A stretch of DNA of 15,455 bases from assembly GCA_041591915.1 (NCBI GenBank), contig JBFHRB010000047.1:1-15455 (forward strand), written 5' to 3'. Position 1 is the stretch's first letter. Every line of letters begins with the position of its first letter. The DNA is from JBFHRB01 sp041591915. Lineage in GTDB: Bacteria; Actinomycetota; Nitriliruptoria; Nitriliruptorales; Nitriliruptoraceae. The notes under the pieces were generated by a model, which made no database searches, was not told the DNA's origin, and was given only the letters and a program-made list of their open reading frames with translations. Shown here one piece after another: positions 1-7,527 of the stretch. The position numbers and the translations under genes were made by a program.

Positions 1-827
1 CCGACGAGTCGACGAACGGCGTGCGCCACCCCCCGTCCGGCGTGCTCGACGAGCGCCTCGAGCGGCAGGCCGAGCTCGCGCAGCAGCCGGTCGACCTCGG
101 CCATCTGGCCCCGCGTGACGTGGGGCAGCGCCGACTGCAGGACCTCGGGCAGCCCCTCGATGCGCTGACGGCGCGGGACCCGCGGCGCGTCCTCCCACGG
201 GAACACCGCCCGGTCCTCGCCCAGCGTCTCGGGCGTGAGCCCACCGGACCAGTCCTCGACCGCGACCTCGAGGAGGATGGCCATCACGATGGCGGTGGCG
301 CCCCACAGCACGTCGTCGTCGAGCTGCCAGGCCCACGACGACCCGCGATCGGACAGCGGGACGTGCCGGAAGCGGTCCGGCTCGAGCAGCCGCGCGATGG
401 GCACCTCGAGGATCGCGTCGACCTCCCAGGGATTGGGGTCGAGCGCGTGCGGCTCGCGCCACCGCGCGAACACCGGGACCACCCAGAACTTCGACGGCGG
501 GATGAAGAACTTCGGCCCGACACCGAGCAGCTGGGTCGTCGATCGACGCAGCCCGATCTCCTCCTCGGCCTCGCGGAGGGCGGCTTCCTCGATCGTCTCG
601 TCGGCATCGAGCCGCCCGCCCGCGAACGACAGCTGTCCCGGGTGGGACTTCAGGTCGGCCCGGCGACGCGTCAGCACGACTCGGGGTCCGGCCGGCGTGT
701 CCTCGAGCAGCACCAGCACCGCCCCCACTCGCCCGTCCGGCGGCGGCGTCCGCGCGTCCTCCGGAACCTGCGCGAGGGCGCGCTGCAGCCGTGGCCAGAA
801 CGTGTCAGGGGCGAGACGCGGGTCCAC
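1..827 (-). CDS. Nudix CoA pyrophosphatase fused to NAD(P)H-hydrate epimerase (YjeF_N) domain, partial at left edge
   Basis: The reading frame is open from a GTG start at 825-827 to the left edge (275 full codons), so the C-terminus is missing. An in-frame stop at 858-860 and a GGAG just upstream make GTG 827 the only sensible start. Residues about 52-71 (LTRRRADLKSHPGQLSFAGG) are the CoA-pyrophosphatase signature. Residues 71-93 form a complete Nudix box (G-x5-E-x7-RE-A-x-EE-x-GL; E86, E89 and E90 bind metal). The Nudix domain ends near residue 190 at LWGATA. After a linker, residues 237-275 (TRGQMAEVDRLLRELGLP, then EHAGRGVAHAV) match the start of YjeF_N epimerases, with no stop or frame change between. 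Expected roles are hydrolysis of CoA or oxidised CoA and epimerisation of damaged NADHX/NADPHX; both are metabolite housekeeping. The Nudix call is firm. The epimerase call rests on about 40 residues. Confidence 0.88.
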   Translation of the reverse strand, partial: MDPRLAPDTFWPRLQRALAQVPEDARTPPPDGRVGAVLVLLEDTPAGPRVVLTRRRADLKSHPGQLSFAGGRLDADETIEEAALREAEEEIGLRRSTTQLLGVGPKFFIPPSKFWVVPVFARWREPHALDPNPWEVDAILEVPIARLLEPDRFRHVPLSDRGSSWAWQLDDDVLWGATAIVMAILLEVAVEDWSGGLTPETLGEDRAVFPWEDAPRVPRRQRIEGLPEVLQSALPHVTRGQMAEVDRLLRELGLPLEALVEHAGRGVAHAVRRLV

Positions 828-889
828 GTGGCTCCGGGGTGCGACGGCCGGGCGAGGCTACCCACACCCCGGTCCGCGGAGCCCGAGCG

Positions 890-943
890 ACCGGGCGTCG
901 CCCGGTGGCCGGGCCGGCTGGCGGCCGAGGAGGCCGCCAGCCG
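890..943 (-). terminator. Two consecutive perfect hairpins downstream of the SnoaL-like gene
   Basis: A perfect 12-bp stem with a 5-nt loop lies at 915-926/932-943 (arm CGGCTGGCGGCC, loop GAGGA). A second perfect 7-bp stem with a 3-nt loop follows at 890-896/900-906 (arm ACCGGGC). On the minus strand they come 9 nt after the SnoaL-like stop and before the Nudix start. There is no T tract, as is common for actinobacterial terminators. They most likely end the upstream transcript. Confidence 0.65.
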
Positions 944-952
944 ACCTGGCGA

Positions 953-1360
953 TCAGCCTTCGGCCACCCCCAGCTGCTTGAGCAGGCCGAACGTGTCGAA
1001 GTACTCGCGCTCGCGGCGGATCTTGCCGTCGACCACCTCGATGATGTTGCACACGACCATGTCCACGACCTTGCCCGTGGCCTGGATGTCCTCGAGCGGG
1101 CCCCCGTGCGTGCCGTGGGCCCCGAACTCGATGATCGACACGTCCTCCGCCGGCTCCCAGTGGTGGCGGACCGACAGGCGCAGGTCCGGGAAGGCGGTGG
1201 TGTAGCTCTCCGCGACGGCGACACCGGCCTCGGCGCCCTTGTGCTCGACGCCCTCGCTGTCGGTGTAGACGTAGTCGCGGTGGTAGAGGTCACGAAGGGC
1301 GTCGAAGTCGCGATCGACGACGACGTCCAGCATCTGGCGATGGATCTTGCCTGCCTTCAT
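953..1360 (-). CDS. SnoaL-like / ester-cyclase-fold protein
   Basis: This 135-residue protein starts at ATG 1358-1360, preceded by a strong GGGGGAA ribosome site. It has the pattern of the SnoaL-like (NTF2-fold) family. The N-terminal helix carries D-x-DALRDLYHRDYVY. A segment G-V-E-H-K-G precedes a helix ending AFPDLRLSVRHHW (about residues 56-68), followed by beta strands with GAHGTHGG and a closing DGKIRREREYFD (111-122). Members bind small hydrophobic ligands; some are polyketide cyclases or limonene-epoxide-hydrolase-like enzymes, but many are uncharacterised. There is no signal peptide, so it should be cytoplasmic. No polyketide or steroid genes are nearby, so the substrate cannot be inferred. 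It follows the GH13 gene by 77 nt, with a hairpin in the gap. Confidence 0.85.
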   Translation of the reverse strand: MKAGKIHRQMLDVVVDRDFDALRDLYHRDYVYTDSEGVEHKGAEAGVAVAESYTTAFPDLRLSVRHHWEPAEDVSIIEFGAHGTHGGPLEDIQATGKVVDMVVCNIIEVVDGKIRREREYFDTFGLLKQLGVAEG

Positions 1361-1375
1361 GGTGGTTCCCCCGAA

Positions 1376-1398
1376 TTGCGCCGGTGGATCCGGCGCAA
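1376..1398 (-). terminator. Hairpin between GH13 gene and SnoaL-like gene
   Basis: A perfect 9-bp inverted repeat (TTGCGCCGG, loop TGGAT, CCGGCGCAA) lies at 1376-1384/1390-1398. It sits about 40 nt after the GH13 stop and immediately upstream of the SnoaL-like ribosome site. It could end the GH13 transcript or be a 5' leader structure affecting translation of the next gene. Confidence 0.5.
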
Positions 1399-1437
1399 GT
1401 TCGGACGCTACCCCTGCTGCAGCGGACCGTCGATGGG

Positions 1438-3258
1438 TCAGGCGAGGAGCCACACGCCATGGCGCGGGCCGTGCGATGGGAGCACGAACCGGCCGCCGTC
1501 AGCGCCGACATCCGCGCCGCCGGTGAGTGCCTGGAGATGGACGGCCCCCAACGCGTCGGCCGCCAGCGCGACCGCCGCGTGATCGTCCCGCGCGACCTGG
1601 ACGAGCAGCCGCTCGGCCCCGTCCTCACGCAGGTAGACGAGCACGTCGTCCTCGACCACGACCCACCGGAAGCCACCGGTTCGCAGGGCGGGATGCGCGC
1701 GTCGCAGCCGGATGAGCGCCCGGTAGGCCTCCAGTGTCTCGGTGTCCCAGCGCGCCTCGTCGTCCCACGGGAAAGGCTCGCGACTCGTCAGGTCGTCGTG
1801 ACCGTCGAGGCCGATCTCGTCGCCCATGAAGACCGATGGCACACCGGGGAAGGTGAACAGCATCGCTGCCCCCACGAGTGCTCGCTCGCGCGAGCCGGCG
1901 ACGTGGCGCCAGCGGGTCGTGTCGTGCGACCCGAGCAGGTTGAGGCTCGCCACCCGCGCGCGCCAGGGCATGCGGCCGCAGAAGGTGTCGATCGAGGCCA
2001 CGACCTCCGGGCCGTCGAGTCGCGGCACGTCGATCGGCACGCCCATGAGGGGCACCGTCCGGTCCTCCCGGACGAGCCACTGCCAGATGGGCCGCGCGAA
2101 CCCCATGTAGTTCATGGTTCCGTCCCAGCCGGCGTGGATCAGGTCCTGGGTCGCGTCGTGGTTGTGCTCGGCGAGCAGGTAGGCGTCGTCGCGCTCCGCG
2201 CGCATGGTGTCGCGGATGGCCCGCGCCATCTCGTGGGTCAGGTCCACGTCCGCGTACCTGCCCGCCATGTTGGCGGCGTCGACGCGCCACCCGTCCAGCG
2301 AGAAGGGGGGTCGCAGCCACCTGGCGACCACCGAGTCCGGCCCTTCGTAGAGCCGCCGCCGCAGGTCCGGCGAACGGTGGTCGAACTTGGGCAGCGTGCC
2401 GACGCCTGACCATGCGACGTACGAGTCCGGGTGATCGATCCAGTGGTAGCGCCCGGCATCCACCGACTCGCGGTCCCCCTGCGCCGCGCGGAACCACGGG
2501 TGGTCCGACCCCGAATGGTTCGCCGTCAGGTCGCCGACCAGTCGCATGCCCCGGCGATGCGCTGCCTCGGACAGCTCGACGAGCGCCTCGTCGCCGCCGA
2601 GCACCGGGTCGACCTCGTCGAAGCTGGTCGCGCAGTACCGATGGTTCTCCATGGCCGGGAAGATCGGGTTGAGGTACATCCCCGTGGCACCCAGCGACTC
2701 GACGTGGTCGAGGTGCTCCGCGACGCCGTGGAGGTCGCCGCCGTACAGCTGGTGCATCGAATCCGGGAACCTGGTCTCCACCTCGTCGGCCCACTCGGCG
2801 CGGAGGGCCCAGTCGGGCCAGACGTCGACACGTCCCGAGCGTGCGAAACGGTCCGGGAACACCTGGTACAGGACCGCGTCCGGCACCCATGACGGAGGCG
2901 CGGGCGCCGCGAGCACACGGAAGTCCGTGTCGTCGGCCACCTCGTGCCCCACGACGCCGGCGGCCGTCAGCCACCGGACCCGGGTGTCGGACCCCAGCAG
3001 CAGGAACCGGTAGTTGGTCACCGGGTTGTGGGCCACGACCTCCGCCTGCCACCACGACTCGACCTCGTCCTCGGACGTCCGTTCGAGGTCCGCGTGCTCG
3101 GGCTCGGCATCAGGCGTCGTTCGCACGAGGACGCGCGAGACACCTGCGCCCCGCGGGACCCGGACCCGCACGGTGAACGACGAACCGAGGCCCGGCGCGC
3201 TGTCGCTGACGTACAGCGCCGAGCCGTCGTGGTGTGGCAGGTCGAGTCGGTCCCGCAC
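1438..3258 (-). CDS. GH13 alpha-amylase family enzyme (neopullulanase/cyclomaltodextrinase type)
   Basis: The product has 606 residues from GTG 3256-3258, with GGGAGGAA upstream. Residues about 1-115 form a beta-rich N-terminal domain like the CBM34-type module of maltogenic amylases, followed by a TIM barrel from about 127 (VLYQVFPDRF). All GH13 signature regions are present: region I DLTANH (243-248), region II GWRVDAAN (323-330, nucleophile D327), region III LLAEH (acid/base E364) and region IV GSHDT (D446). A beta domain closes from about residue 525. Length and architecture fit GH13_20-like enzymes that cut cyclodextrins, pullulan or maltodextrins. There is no signal peptide, so it is probably a cytoplasmic maltodextrin-processing enzyme. 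The exact substrate cannot be read from sequence. The wall-peptidase gene ends 48 nt upstream on the same strand, so cotranscription is possible. Confidence 0.93.
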   Translation of the reverse strand: MRDRLDLPHHDGSALYVSDSAPGLGSSFTVRVRVPRGAGVSRVLVRTTPDAEPEHADLERTSEDEVESWWQAEVVAHNPVTNYRFLLLGSDTRVRWLTAAGVVGHEVADDTDFRVLAAPAPPSWVPDAVLYQVFPDRFARSGRVDVWPDWALRAEWADEVETRFPDSMHQLYGGDLHGVAEHLDHVESLGATGMYLNPIFPAMENHRYCATSFDEVDPVLGGDEALVELSEAAHRRGMRLVGDLTANHSGSDHPWFRAAQGDRESVDAGRYHWIDHPDSYVAWSGVGTLPKFDHRSPDLRRRLYEGPDSVVARWLRPPFSLDGWRVDAANMAGRYADVDLTHEMARAIRDTMRAERDDAYLLAEHNHDATQDLIHAGWDGTMNYMGFARPIWQWLVREDRTVPLMGVPIDVPRLDGPEVVASIDTFCGRMPWRARVASLNLLGSHDTTRWRHVAGSRERALVGAAMLFTFPGVPSVFMGDEIGLDGHDDLTSREPFPWDDEARWDTETLEAYRALIRLRRAHPALRTGGFRWVVVEDDVLVYLREDGAERLLVQVARDDHAAVALAADALGAVHLQALTGGADVGADGGRFVLPSHGPRHGVWLLA

Positions 3259-3287
3259 GTCCTGTTCCTCCCGCGCGTGCGCGGCGG

Positions 3288-3293
3288 AGGGTA
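3288..3293 (-). promoter_or_regulatory. Possible -10 element for the GH13 gene
   Basis: On the minus strand TACCCT (3288-3293) lies 16 nt after ATGACC, a 4/6 match to TTGACA that overlaps the end of the upstream peptidase gene. The leader would be about 23 nt and contain the ribosome site. The match is weak; read-through from upstream is equally possible. Confidence 0.22.
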
Positions 3294-3306
3294 GGGACGC
3301 GGCCGC

Positions 3307-5694
3307 TCAGGTCATCCAGAGACTGAAGTTCAGCGCCGCCTGGTCGTTGACGGCCGCCGTCCCGCCGATGACGCGTCCGCGGTCGGCGCGGCTGGCCTTG
3401 CCTTCCAGCCACTGACGGGCCTCGGCGTCGTGGCCGGTCGCCTGACCGTCCACCAGCACGAGCGCATCGCCAGCTGACGCCACGACCGGTCCTGCGGTGG
3501 CGGCGTCCGGCCAGTTGCGGCCGGTGGCCGCCCAGATCCGGTCTGCCGTGACGAGCCGCCGATCGATCAGGTCCTGCGTCACCGCCGTGGCCGTCCCGTA
3601 GCGGGTCTGGCCCCACAGGCGGTCGATGGACCCGACCACCCCGAGCAGGCTCGCCTCGACATCGCCCGACACGGCCGCGACACCACCGATGATCGTGAGG
3701 CTGCGCACGCCGTCGAGCGCCGCCTCGGTCACCGACGGCAGGTCATCGGTCGTGGTCAACAGGACCGGCGCGCCCATCGCGGCCCCGTAGTAGGAGGCCA
3801 TGAGGCTGTCGGGCCACTCGCGGTTCGCGTCGGCGTGCTGGCCCAGGGCCAGGATCGCATCGCGTGCAACGACGTTGCGCACCTCGAACGTGGCGGTGAC
3901 CGTCTGCACCTCGCCGTCCGTGCGCGTGACCGTCGCGGTCAGCGTGTGGTTGCCGTTGGCGAGCCGGTCCGTGTCGAAGGGCACGGCCGTTCCGTCGCCC
4001 GAGGTGCCCTCGAGGTCGAACGGCCAGTTGCCCTCGAAGCGGTGGGGCTCACCCGAGGCCTCGGGGTCGTCGATGTGGAACAGCACGAGGTCGGTGTCGT
4101 CGCGGTCGGCCCCGGCCACGGTGACGTACACGTCGCCCGAGATGGCCGCACCGTCCAGCGCGAGCGCGGGGACCCGCGACGACGACGGACTCAGCGAGAG
4201 CGCTGGCACCGGATACCCGGCCGGGACCGCGGGCCCGTCGACGCCCTGTGCCCCATCACCGTTGTTCACGTCGAACGTGGCGGAGACGACCGCCTCGGTC
4301 GCATCGAGGTAGGTGACGACGGCCGTGATGACGTGCGTGCCGTCGACGAGCGCCGTCGTGTCGTACGCGCTGGCGCGCCCGCCGCCCCCGCCCGTCCCGG
4401 CCAGGTCGTACGGCTCGGCCGTCTCGACGTGCTCGGCAGGCCCGAGGCGGTCGACGTCGTCGACCCAGAACGCCACGGTGTCGACGAGCACCGCCTCGGC
4501 GCCGCTCAGGAAGACGAAGACCTCACCGTCGACCGTCGCACCCGCGAGCTGGACCGGGTCGCGCCGCCGGTTGTCGCCACTGACGTCGAGCGCCAGACCG
4601 CGCGGCTCCGGCAGCTCCAACGCGGGCAGCGGCTCGGCCACGATCGGCGTGGGCAGCGCCTCACCGGCTCCCTGCAGGCGCCACACCTCCTCGGCAACGA
4701 GCGCCGCTGTCTCGAAGCGATCGGCGCCCTTGATCCAGTTGATGTGGTCGGCCTCGATACCCGCGGCGAGCAGGTCGTCGCGGTAGGCATCGGGGAGCTC
4801 GTGACCGACCAGCGTCACGTGCGTCGCACCGAAGTTCGCGATCTCCGTCAGGACGCGTTCATCGACGTGGTCGGGATCCCATGAGGTGAACACCGGCGCG
4901 TGCAGCTCGGCGGCCAGCGGGCCGGAGATGATCGGCTCCGATGGCGTACCGGCCGGCGCGATGATGACGTGCGTCGCGTCGTCGTGGTGGTCGTGGACGA
5001 GCTCGATGGCCGTGCCGACACGGTCGGGGCCCGCGAGGCGGTCGAAGGGGTCGTGGAAGACGACGGAACCGTCGGCGACGTCGCCGCGGGCGAGCGCGGC
5101 CCGTAGTGACTCGTACGGGTCGATCCGGTTGCTTCCGTACGGGTCGGTGATCCGCGGGTCCTCGATCTCGAAGTGGAGGTGGTCGACCGTGTTCTCGGCG
5201 TTGCCCGAGTCACCCATGTAGGCCACGAGCTGTCCTCGGGCGACGCGGACCCCGCCGCGGATCCCGGGCGCGTACGCGTGGGCCGGCCCGCCCATCCCGT
5301 CGTCGGTCCCCGGGGTGTCGTTGTTGATGTGGAGGTAGTCGTAGCGGCGCCCGTCGTCCCCACAGATCGTGAGCGAGTACCCCCAGCTGGGCGGGTTGCC
5401 GTCGAGGCCGTTGATGTAGCAGATGACCCCATCGACGGTGGCGTAGAGGGGCGAGTGCTTGTCGAAGATGATGTCCGTCGCACGGTGGACGCGCGTGCCG
5501 CCGCCCCGTGGCTGGTGGTAGTCGGCACTGAACCGCGCGCGCGGGTCGGCCGGGAACGTCATGTCCACGACTTCCTGGTACGGCTCGAGCGCGAGCGCTG
5601 CCACCTGCAGCGCCGGTATCGCGAGCGATGCGAGCGCGAGCAGGGCAGCCACGTACACGCGCCGGACACGGCGCGGAGCGCGGCACGATCCCAT
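3307..5694 (-). CDS. Exported M23 peptidase with CWB2 cell-wall-binding repeats split by two Ig-like modules
   Basis: I choose ATG 5692-5694 because GGGGTGA lies 5 nt upstream; in-frame ATGs at 5715 and 5724 have poorly spaced sites. From 5694 the protein has 795 residues. Residue numbers below count from the 5724 start (subtract 10 for my start). It begins with a basic n-region and hydrophobic signal segment (about 23-47). An M23 (LytM-type) endopeptidase domain follows at about 50-205, with H80-x3-D84, YLH132 and HLH (182-184). CWB2 repeats then appear: RLAGPDRVGTA (229-239), GADRFETAALVAEE (333-346) and RLWGQTRYGTATAV (702-715). The second repeat is interrupted near residue 350 by a Pro-rich linker and two similar Ig-like modules (about 393-488 and 518-617), then resumes at about 620 (ILALGQHAD, later GAPVLLT). 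It is probably a wall-anchored peptidoglycan hydrolase; the cleaved bond is unknown. Confidence 0.92.
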   Translation of the reverse strand: MGSCRAPRRVRRVYVAALLALASLAIPALQVAALALEPYQEVVDMTFPADPRARFSADYHQPRGGGTRVHRATDIIFDKHSPLYATVDGVICYINGLDGNPPSWGYSLTICGDDGRRYDYLHINNDTPGTDDGMGGPAHAYAPGIRGGVRVARGQLVAYMGDSGNAENTVDHLHFEIEDPRITDPYGSNRIDPYESLRAALARGDVADGSVVFHDPFDRLAGPDRVGTAIELVHDHHDDATHVIIAPAGTPSEPIISGPLAAELHAPVFTSWDPDHVDERVLTEIANFGATHVTLVGHELPDAYRDDLLAAGIEADHINWIKGADRFETAALVAEEVWRLQGAGEALPTPIVAEPLPALELPEPRGLALDVSGDNRRRDPVQLAGATVDGEVFVFLSGAEAVLVDTVAFWVDDVDRLGPAEHVETAEPYDLAGTGGGGGRASAYDTTALVDGTHVITAVVTYLDATEAVVSATFDVNNGDGAQGVDGPAVPAGYPVPALSLSPSSSRVPALALDGAAISGDVYVTVAGADRDDTDLVLFHIDDPEASGEPHRFEGNWPFDLEGTSGDGTAVPFDTDRLANGNHTLTATVTRTDGEVQTVTATFEVRNVVARDAILALGQHADANREWPDSLMASYYGAAMGAPVLLTTTDDLPSVTEAALDGVRSLTIIGGVAAVSGDVEASLLGVVGSIDRLWGQTRYGTATAVTQDLIDRRLVTADRIWAATGRNWPDAATAGPVVASAGDALVLVDGQATGHDAEARQWLEGKASRADRGRVIGGTAAVNDQAALNFSLWMT

Positions 5695-5782
5695 GACGTT
5701 CACCCCGATGAGCATCCCTTCCATGCCCTTCCGGTCGACATCACCCGACAGGACCTTGAATCGATGGCCCCGAACGCGCCCG

Positions 5783-5806
5783 ACTATGACTCGAAATGAC
5801 TAGTCA
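5783..5806 (-). promoter_or_regulatory. Promoter/operator-like cluster upstream of the M23 gene
   Basis: On the plus strand, two copies of ATGACT (5786-5791 and 5796-5801) are spaced exactly 10 bp apart. The second runs into a perfect 10-bp palindrome, TGACTAGTCA (5797-5806). Read on the minus strand, CATAGT (5783-5788) could be a -10 box, about 80-90 nt before the peptidase start. The local sequence is AT-richer than its surroundings. The regulator is unknown. Confidence 0.35.
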
Positions 5807-5870
5807 CATCGGTACGGTCCGCGACCGCGTGCGCGTCCGGCGGACAGATCCGGCCGATCGGCAACTCGTG

Positions 5871-6794
5871 TCAACGCAGGCCGTGAGCGAGTCCGTCGAG
5901 GATGTCGCTCTCACTGACGAGCAGGTACTCGAACCCGTAGCGCTCCATGACGCCGAGGACGATCGCAGCCCCGCCCACGATCACGTCCTCGCGGCCGGGC
6001 TGGATGGCTCCGATCTCCCCGCGCTGGCTCGCTGACAGGCGGGCCAGGCGCGCGAACTGTGACCGCAGCGTGGCGACGGCGATCCGCTGGCCGTGCACGG
6101 CCCCCTCGACGTAGCTGTCGAGCCCCAGCGCCACGGCGGCCAGGGTCGTGGCCGTGCCGGCCACCCCGACCAGCGTCTCGCACTCATCGACGCGGACCGG
6201 CAGTTCGTCGTCGGCCTCGTCGAGCCGCTGCTGCACGACCGACGCCGCCGACACGAGCTGATCCGGTGTCGGTGGGTCGTCGTGGAGCCGCTGCTCGGTC
6301 AGGCGGACGGATCCCAACTGCAGCGAGCACGCCCCGAGCACGTCGCCGCTGGCCGGATCGCCGACGATCAGCTCGGTCGAGCCCCCACCGACGTCGAGGA
6401 CGGCGATCCTGCCGCTGACGTCGAGCCCCGAGGCGACACCCGCGAATGCCGTGCGCGCCTCCTCCCCACCGCTGAGGACCTGCGCATCGAGGCCCGTGGC
6501 CTGCTTCACACCGGCGAAGAAGCGCTCGCGGTCGGTCGCATCGCGCACGGCGCTCGTCGCGGCGATCCGCACGCGGCCAACACCGACGCCGTGCGACTCC
6601 CAGACCGTCCGGTACCGACCGAGCGTGTCGAGCGTGCGGGCGAGCGAGCCGTCATCGAGCCGCCCTGTGGCATCGACGCCCTTGCCGAGCCGGGTGATCG
6701 TCAGCTCCCTCGCCAACGGCGCGCCGTCCGCGCCGAGGACCAGGACCCGGACGGAGTTGCTGCCGACGTCGACCGCGGCAACCGGCTCACCCAT
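5871..6794 (-). CDS. ppx: Exopolyphosphatase / pppGpp phosphatase family protein (Ppx/GppA, short form)
   Basis: The product has 307 residues from ATG 6792-6794, which overlaps the end of the DUF501 gene by 8 nt (ATGGGTGA), implying translational coupling. It has the ASKHA ATPase-like fold of Ppx/GppA: phosphate-1 motif VDVGSNSVRVLV (8-19), AATSAVRDA (78-86), LSGGEEARTAF (107-117, with the probable catalytic Glu at E111), phosphate-2 motif VLDVGGGSTELIVG (132-145) and GVAGTATTLAAV (210-221). It lacks the C-terminal HD-like domain of long E. coli-type enzymes, as is usual for the actinobacterial Ppx1/Ppx2 group. It should release phosphate from polyphosphate or from pppGpp; sequence cannot decide which. 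It lies next to DUF501 as in mycobacteria (Rv1025-Rv1026). Confidence 0.93.
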   Translation of the reverse strand: MGEPVAAVDVGSNSVRVLVLGADGAPLARELTITRLGKGVDATGRLDDGSLARTLDTLGRYRTVWESHGVGVGRVRIAATSAVRDATDRERFFAGVKQATGLDAQVLSGGEEARTAFAGVASGLDVSGRIAVLDVGGGSTELIVGDPASGDVLGACSLQLGSVRLTEQRLHDDPPTPDQLVSAASVVQQRLDEADDELPVRVDECETLVGVAGTATTLAAVALGLDSYVEGAVHGQRIAVATLRSQFARLARLSASQRGEIGAIQPGREDVIVGGAAIVLGVMERYGFEYLLVSESDILDGLAHGLR

Positions 6795-7512
6795 CGCTCG
6801 AGCCCCCGTCGCTCGAGTCCTCCATCGGCGCGTCCGCCCGGCGCCCCTTGCTCCGCCGACGCCGCTTCTTGCCGGGCTTGCGCTCGGGGCGCTCGAGCTC
6901 GCCGGCCTCGAGGCGCTCGGTCCACTCCGCGACGTCGTCCTCCGAGACGCACGGACCGTCACACGCGATGGGCAGGAGCTGGCGCAGCGCCCACTCACCG
7001 ACGACGTTGTCGTTCGTCGCGAGCGTGTGGGCGGCATGGACGTGCAGGCACTTCACGTACAGCGGCGACCCCCCGGCACCGGGCCTGCCCTCCAGCGGCT
7101 CGCCGAGCTCGTCACGGAAGTCGATGTACCGCTCGAAGGCCGCCGCGTACGCGCTCCCGATGCCCCCGTCGTCCGAGTCGATCCGCTCGTTGAGGCCGAC
7201 CATCGACCCCTCGGCCTCGAGGCGCCCGATGCTGGACCTCAACAGCGGACACGCGAGCCAGAACACCGTCGGGAACGGCGTGCCGTCCTCCAGGCGGGGT
7301 CCGACCCTGACGACCGTCGGGAGCCCGAACGAACAGCGATGGACGACGGCGTTGTCGCCGCGGGCCGGCCGACCGAGCTGGGCCGACACGATCGCTCGCT
7401 CGCGCAGCGTCGTCGGCGAGGCCTGCAGGGCCGTGACGTACGACGCATCGTCGTCGAACGCGATCGCGTCGGACGACGGGGGCGGAATGACCTTCGGGGG
7501 CAAGTCCGGCAT
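6787..7512 (-). CDS. DUF501 family protein
   Basis: The product has 241 residues from ATG 7510-7512. The frame remains open upstream to 7653 with no ribosome site or family similarity, so I take the first ATG before the conserved core; a TACCCT box 9 nt upstream suggests a leaderless mRNA. DUF501 hallmarks are QLGRPARG (45-52), HRC-x-FG-x-P (58-65), GPRLEDGTPFPTVFWLACP (71-89), GRLEAEGSM (96-104) and KCLHVHAAHTLA (154-165). Cysteines at 60, 89, 155, 184 and 188 with nearby histidines could bind metal (inference). The C-terminal tail from about 208 is highly basic (KKRRRRSKGRR) and then Ser/Gly/Asp-rich, which is not part of the conserved core. Function is unknown. The family is conserved beside ppx across Actinomycetota, and the 8-nt overlap here fits a functional link to it. 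Confidence 0.9.
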   Translation of the reverse strand: MPDLPPKVIPPPSSDAIAFDDDASYVTALQASPTTLRERAIVSAQLGRPARGDNAVVHRCSFGLPTVVRVGPRLEDGTPFPTVFWLACPLLRSSIGRLEAEGSMVGLNERIDSDDGGIGSAYAAAFERYIDFRDELGEPLEGRPGAGGSPLYVKCLHVHAAHTLATNDNVVGEWALRQLLPIACDGPCVSEDDVAEWTERLEAGELERPERKPGKKRRRRSKGRRADAPMEDSSDGGSSDG

Positions 7513-7521
7513 GGCGGGCCA

Positions 7522-7527
7522 AGGGTA
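7522..7527 (-). promoter_or_regulatory. -10 box of a probable leaderless DUF501-ppx transcript
   Basis: On the minus strand TACCCT (7522-7527, TAnnnT pattern) lies 9 nt before ATG 7512, placing transcription start within about 3 nt of the start codon. No ribosome site precedes this ATG, which agrees with leaderless translation, common in actinobacteria. No convincing -35 is seen. Confidence 0.4.

Noticed and set aside
1384..2409. Plus-strand frame of 341 codons opposite the GH13 gene
   Set aside because: Antisense to a gene with complete GH13 catalytic motifs; no recognisable protein features.
6795..7037. Upstream extension of the ppx frame to 7037
   Set aside because: Lies inside DUF501 coding sequence and is Arg/Ser-rich; the Ppx fold begins at VDVGSNS right after ATG 6794.
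6093..7193. Plus-strand frame of 366 codons opposite ppx and DUF501
   Set aside because: Antisense shadow of two conserved genes; Arg/His-rich nonsense-like composition.
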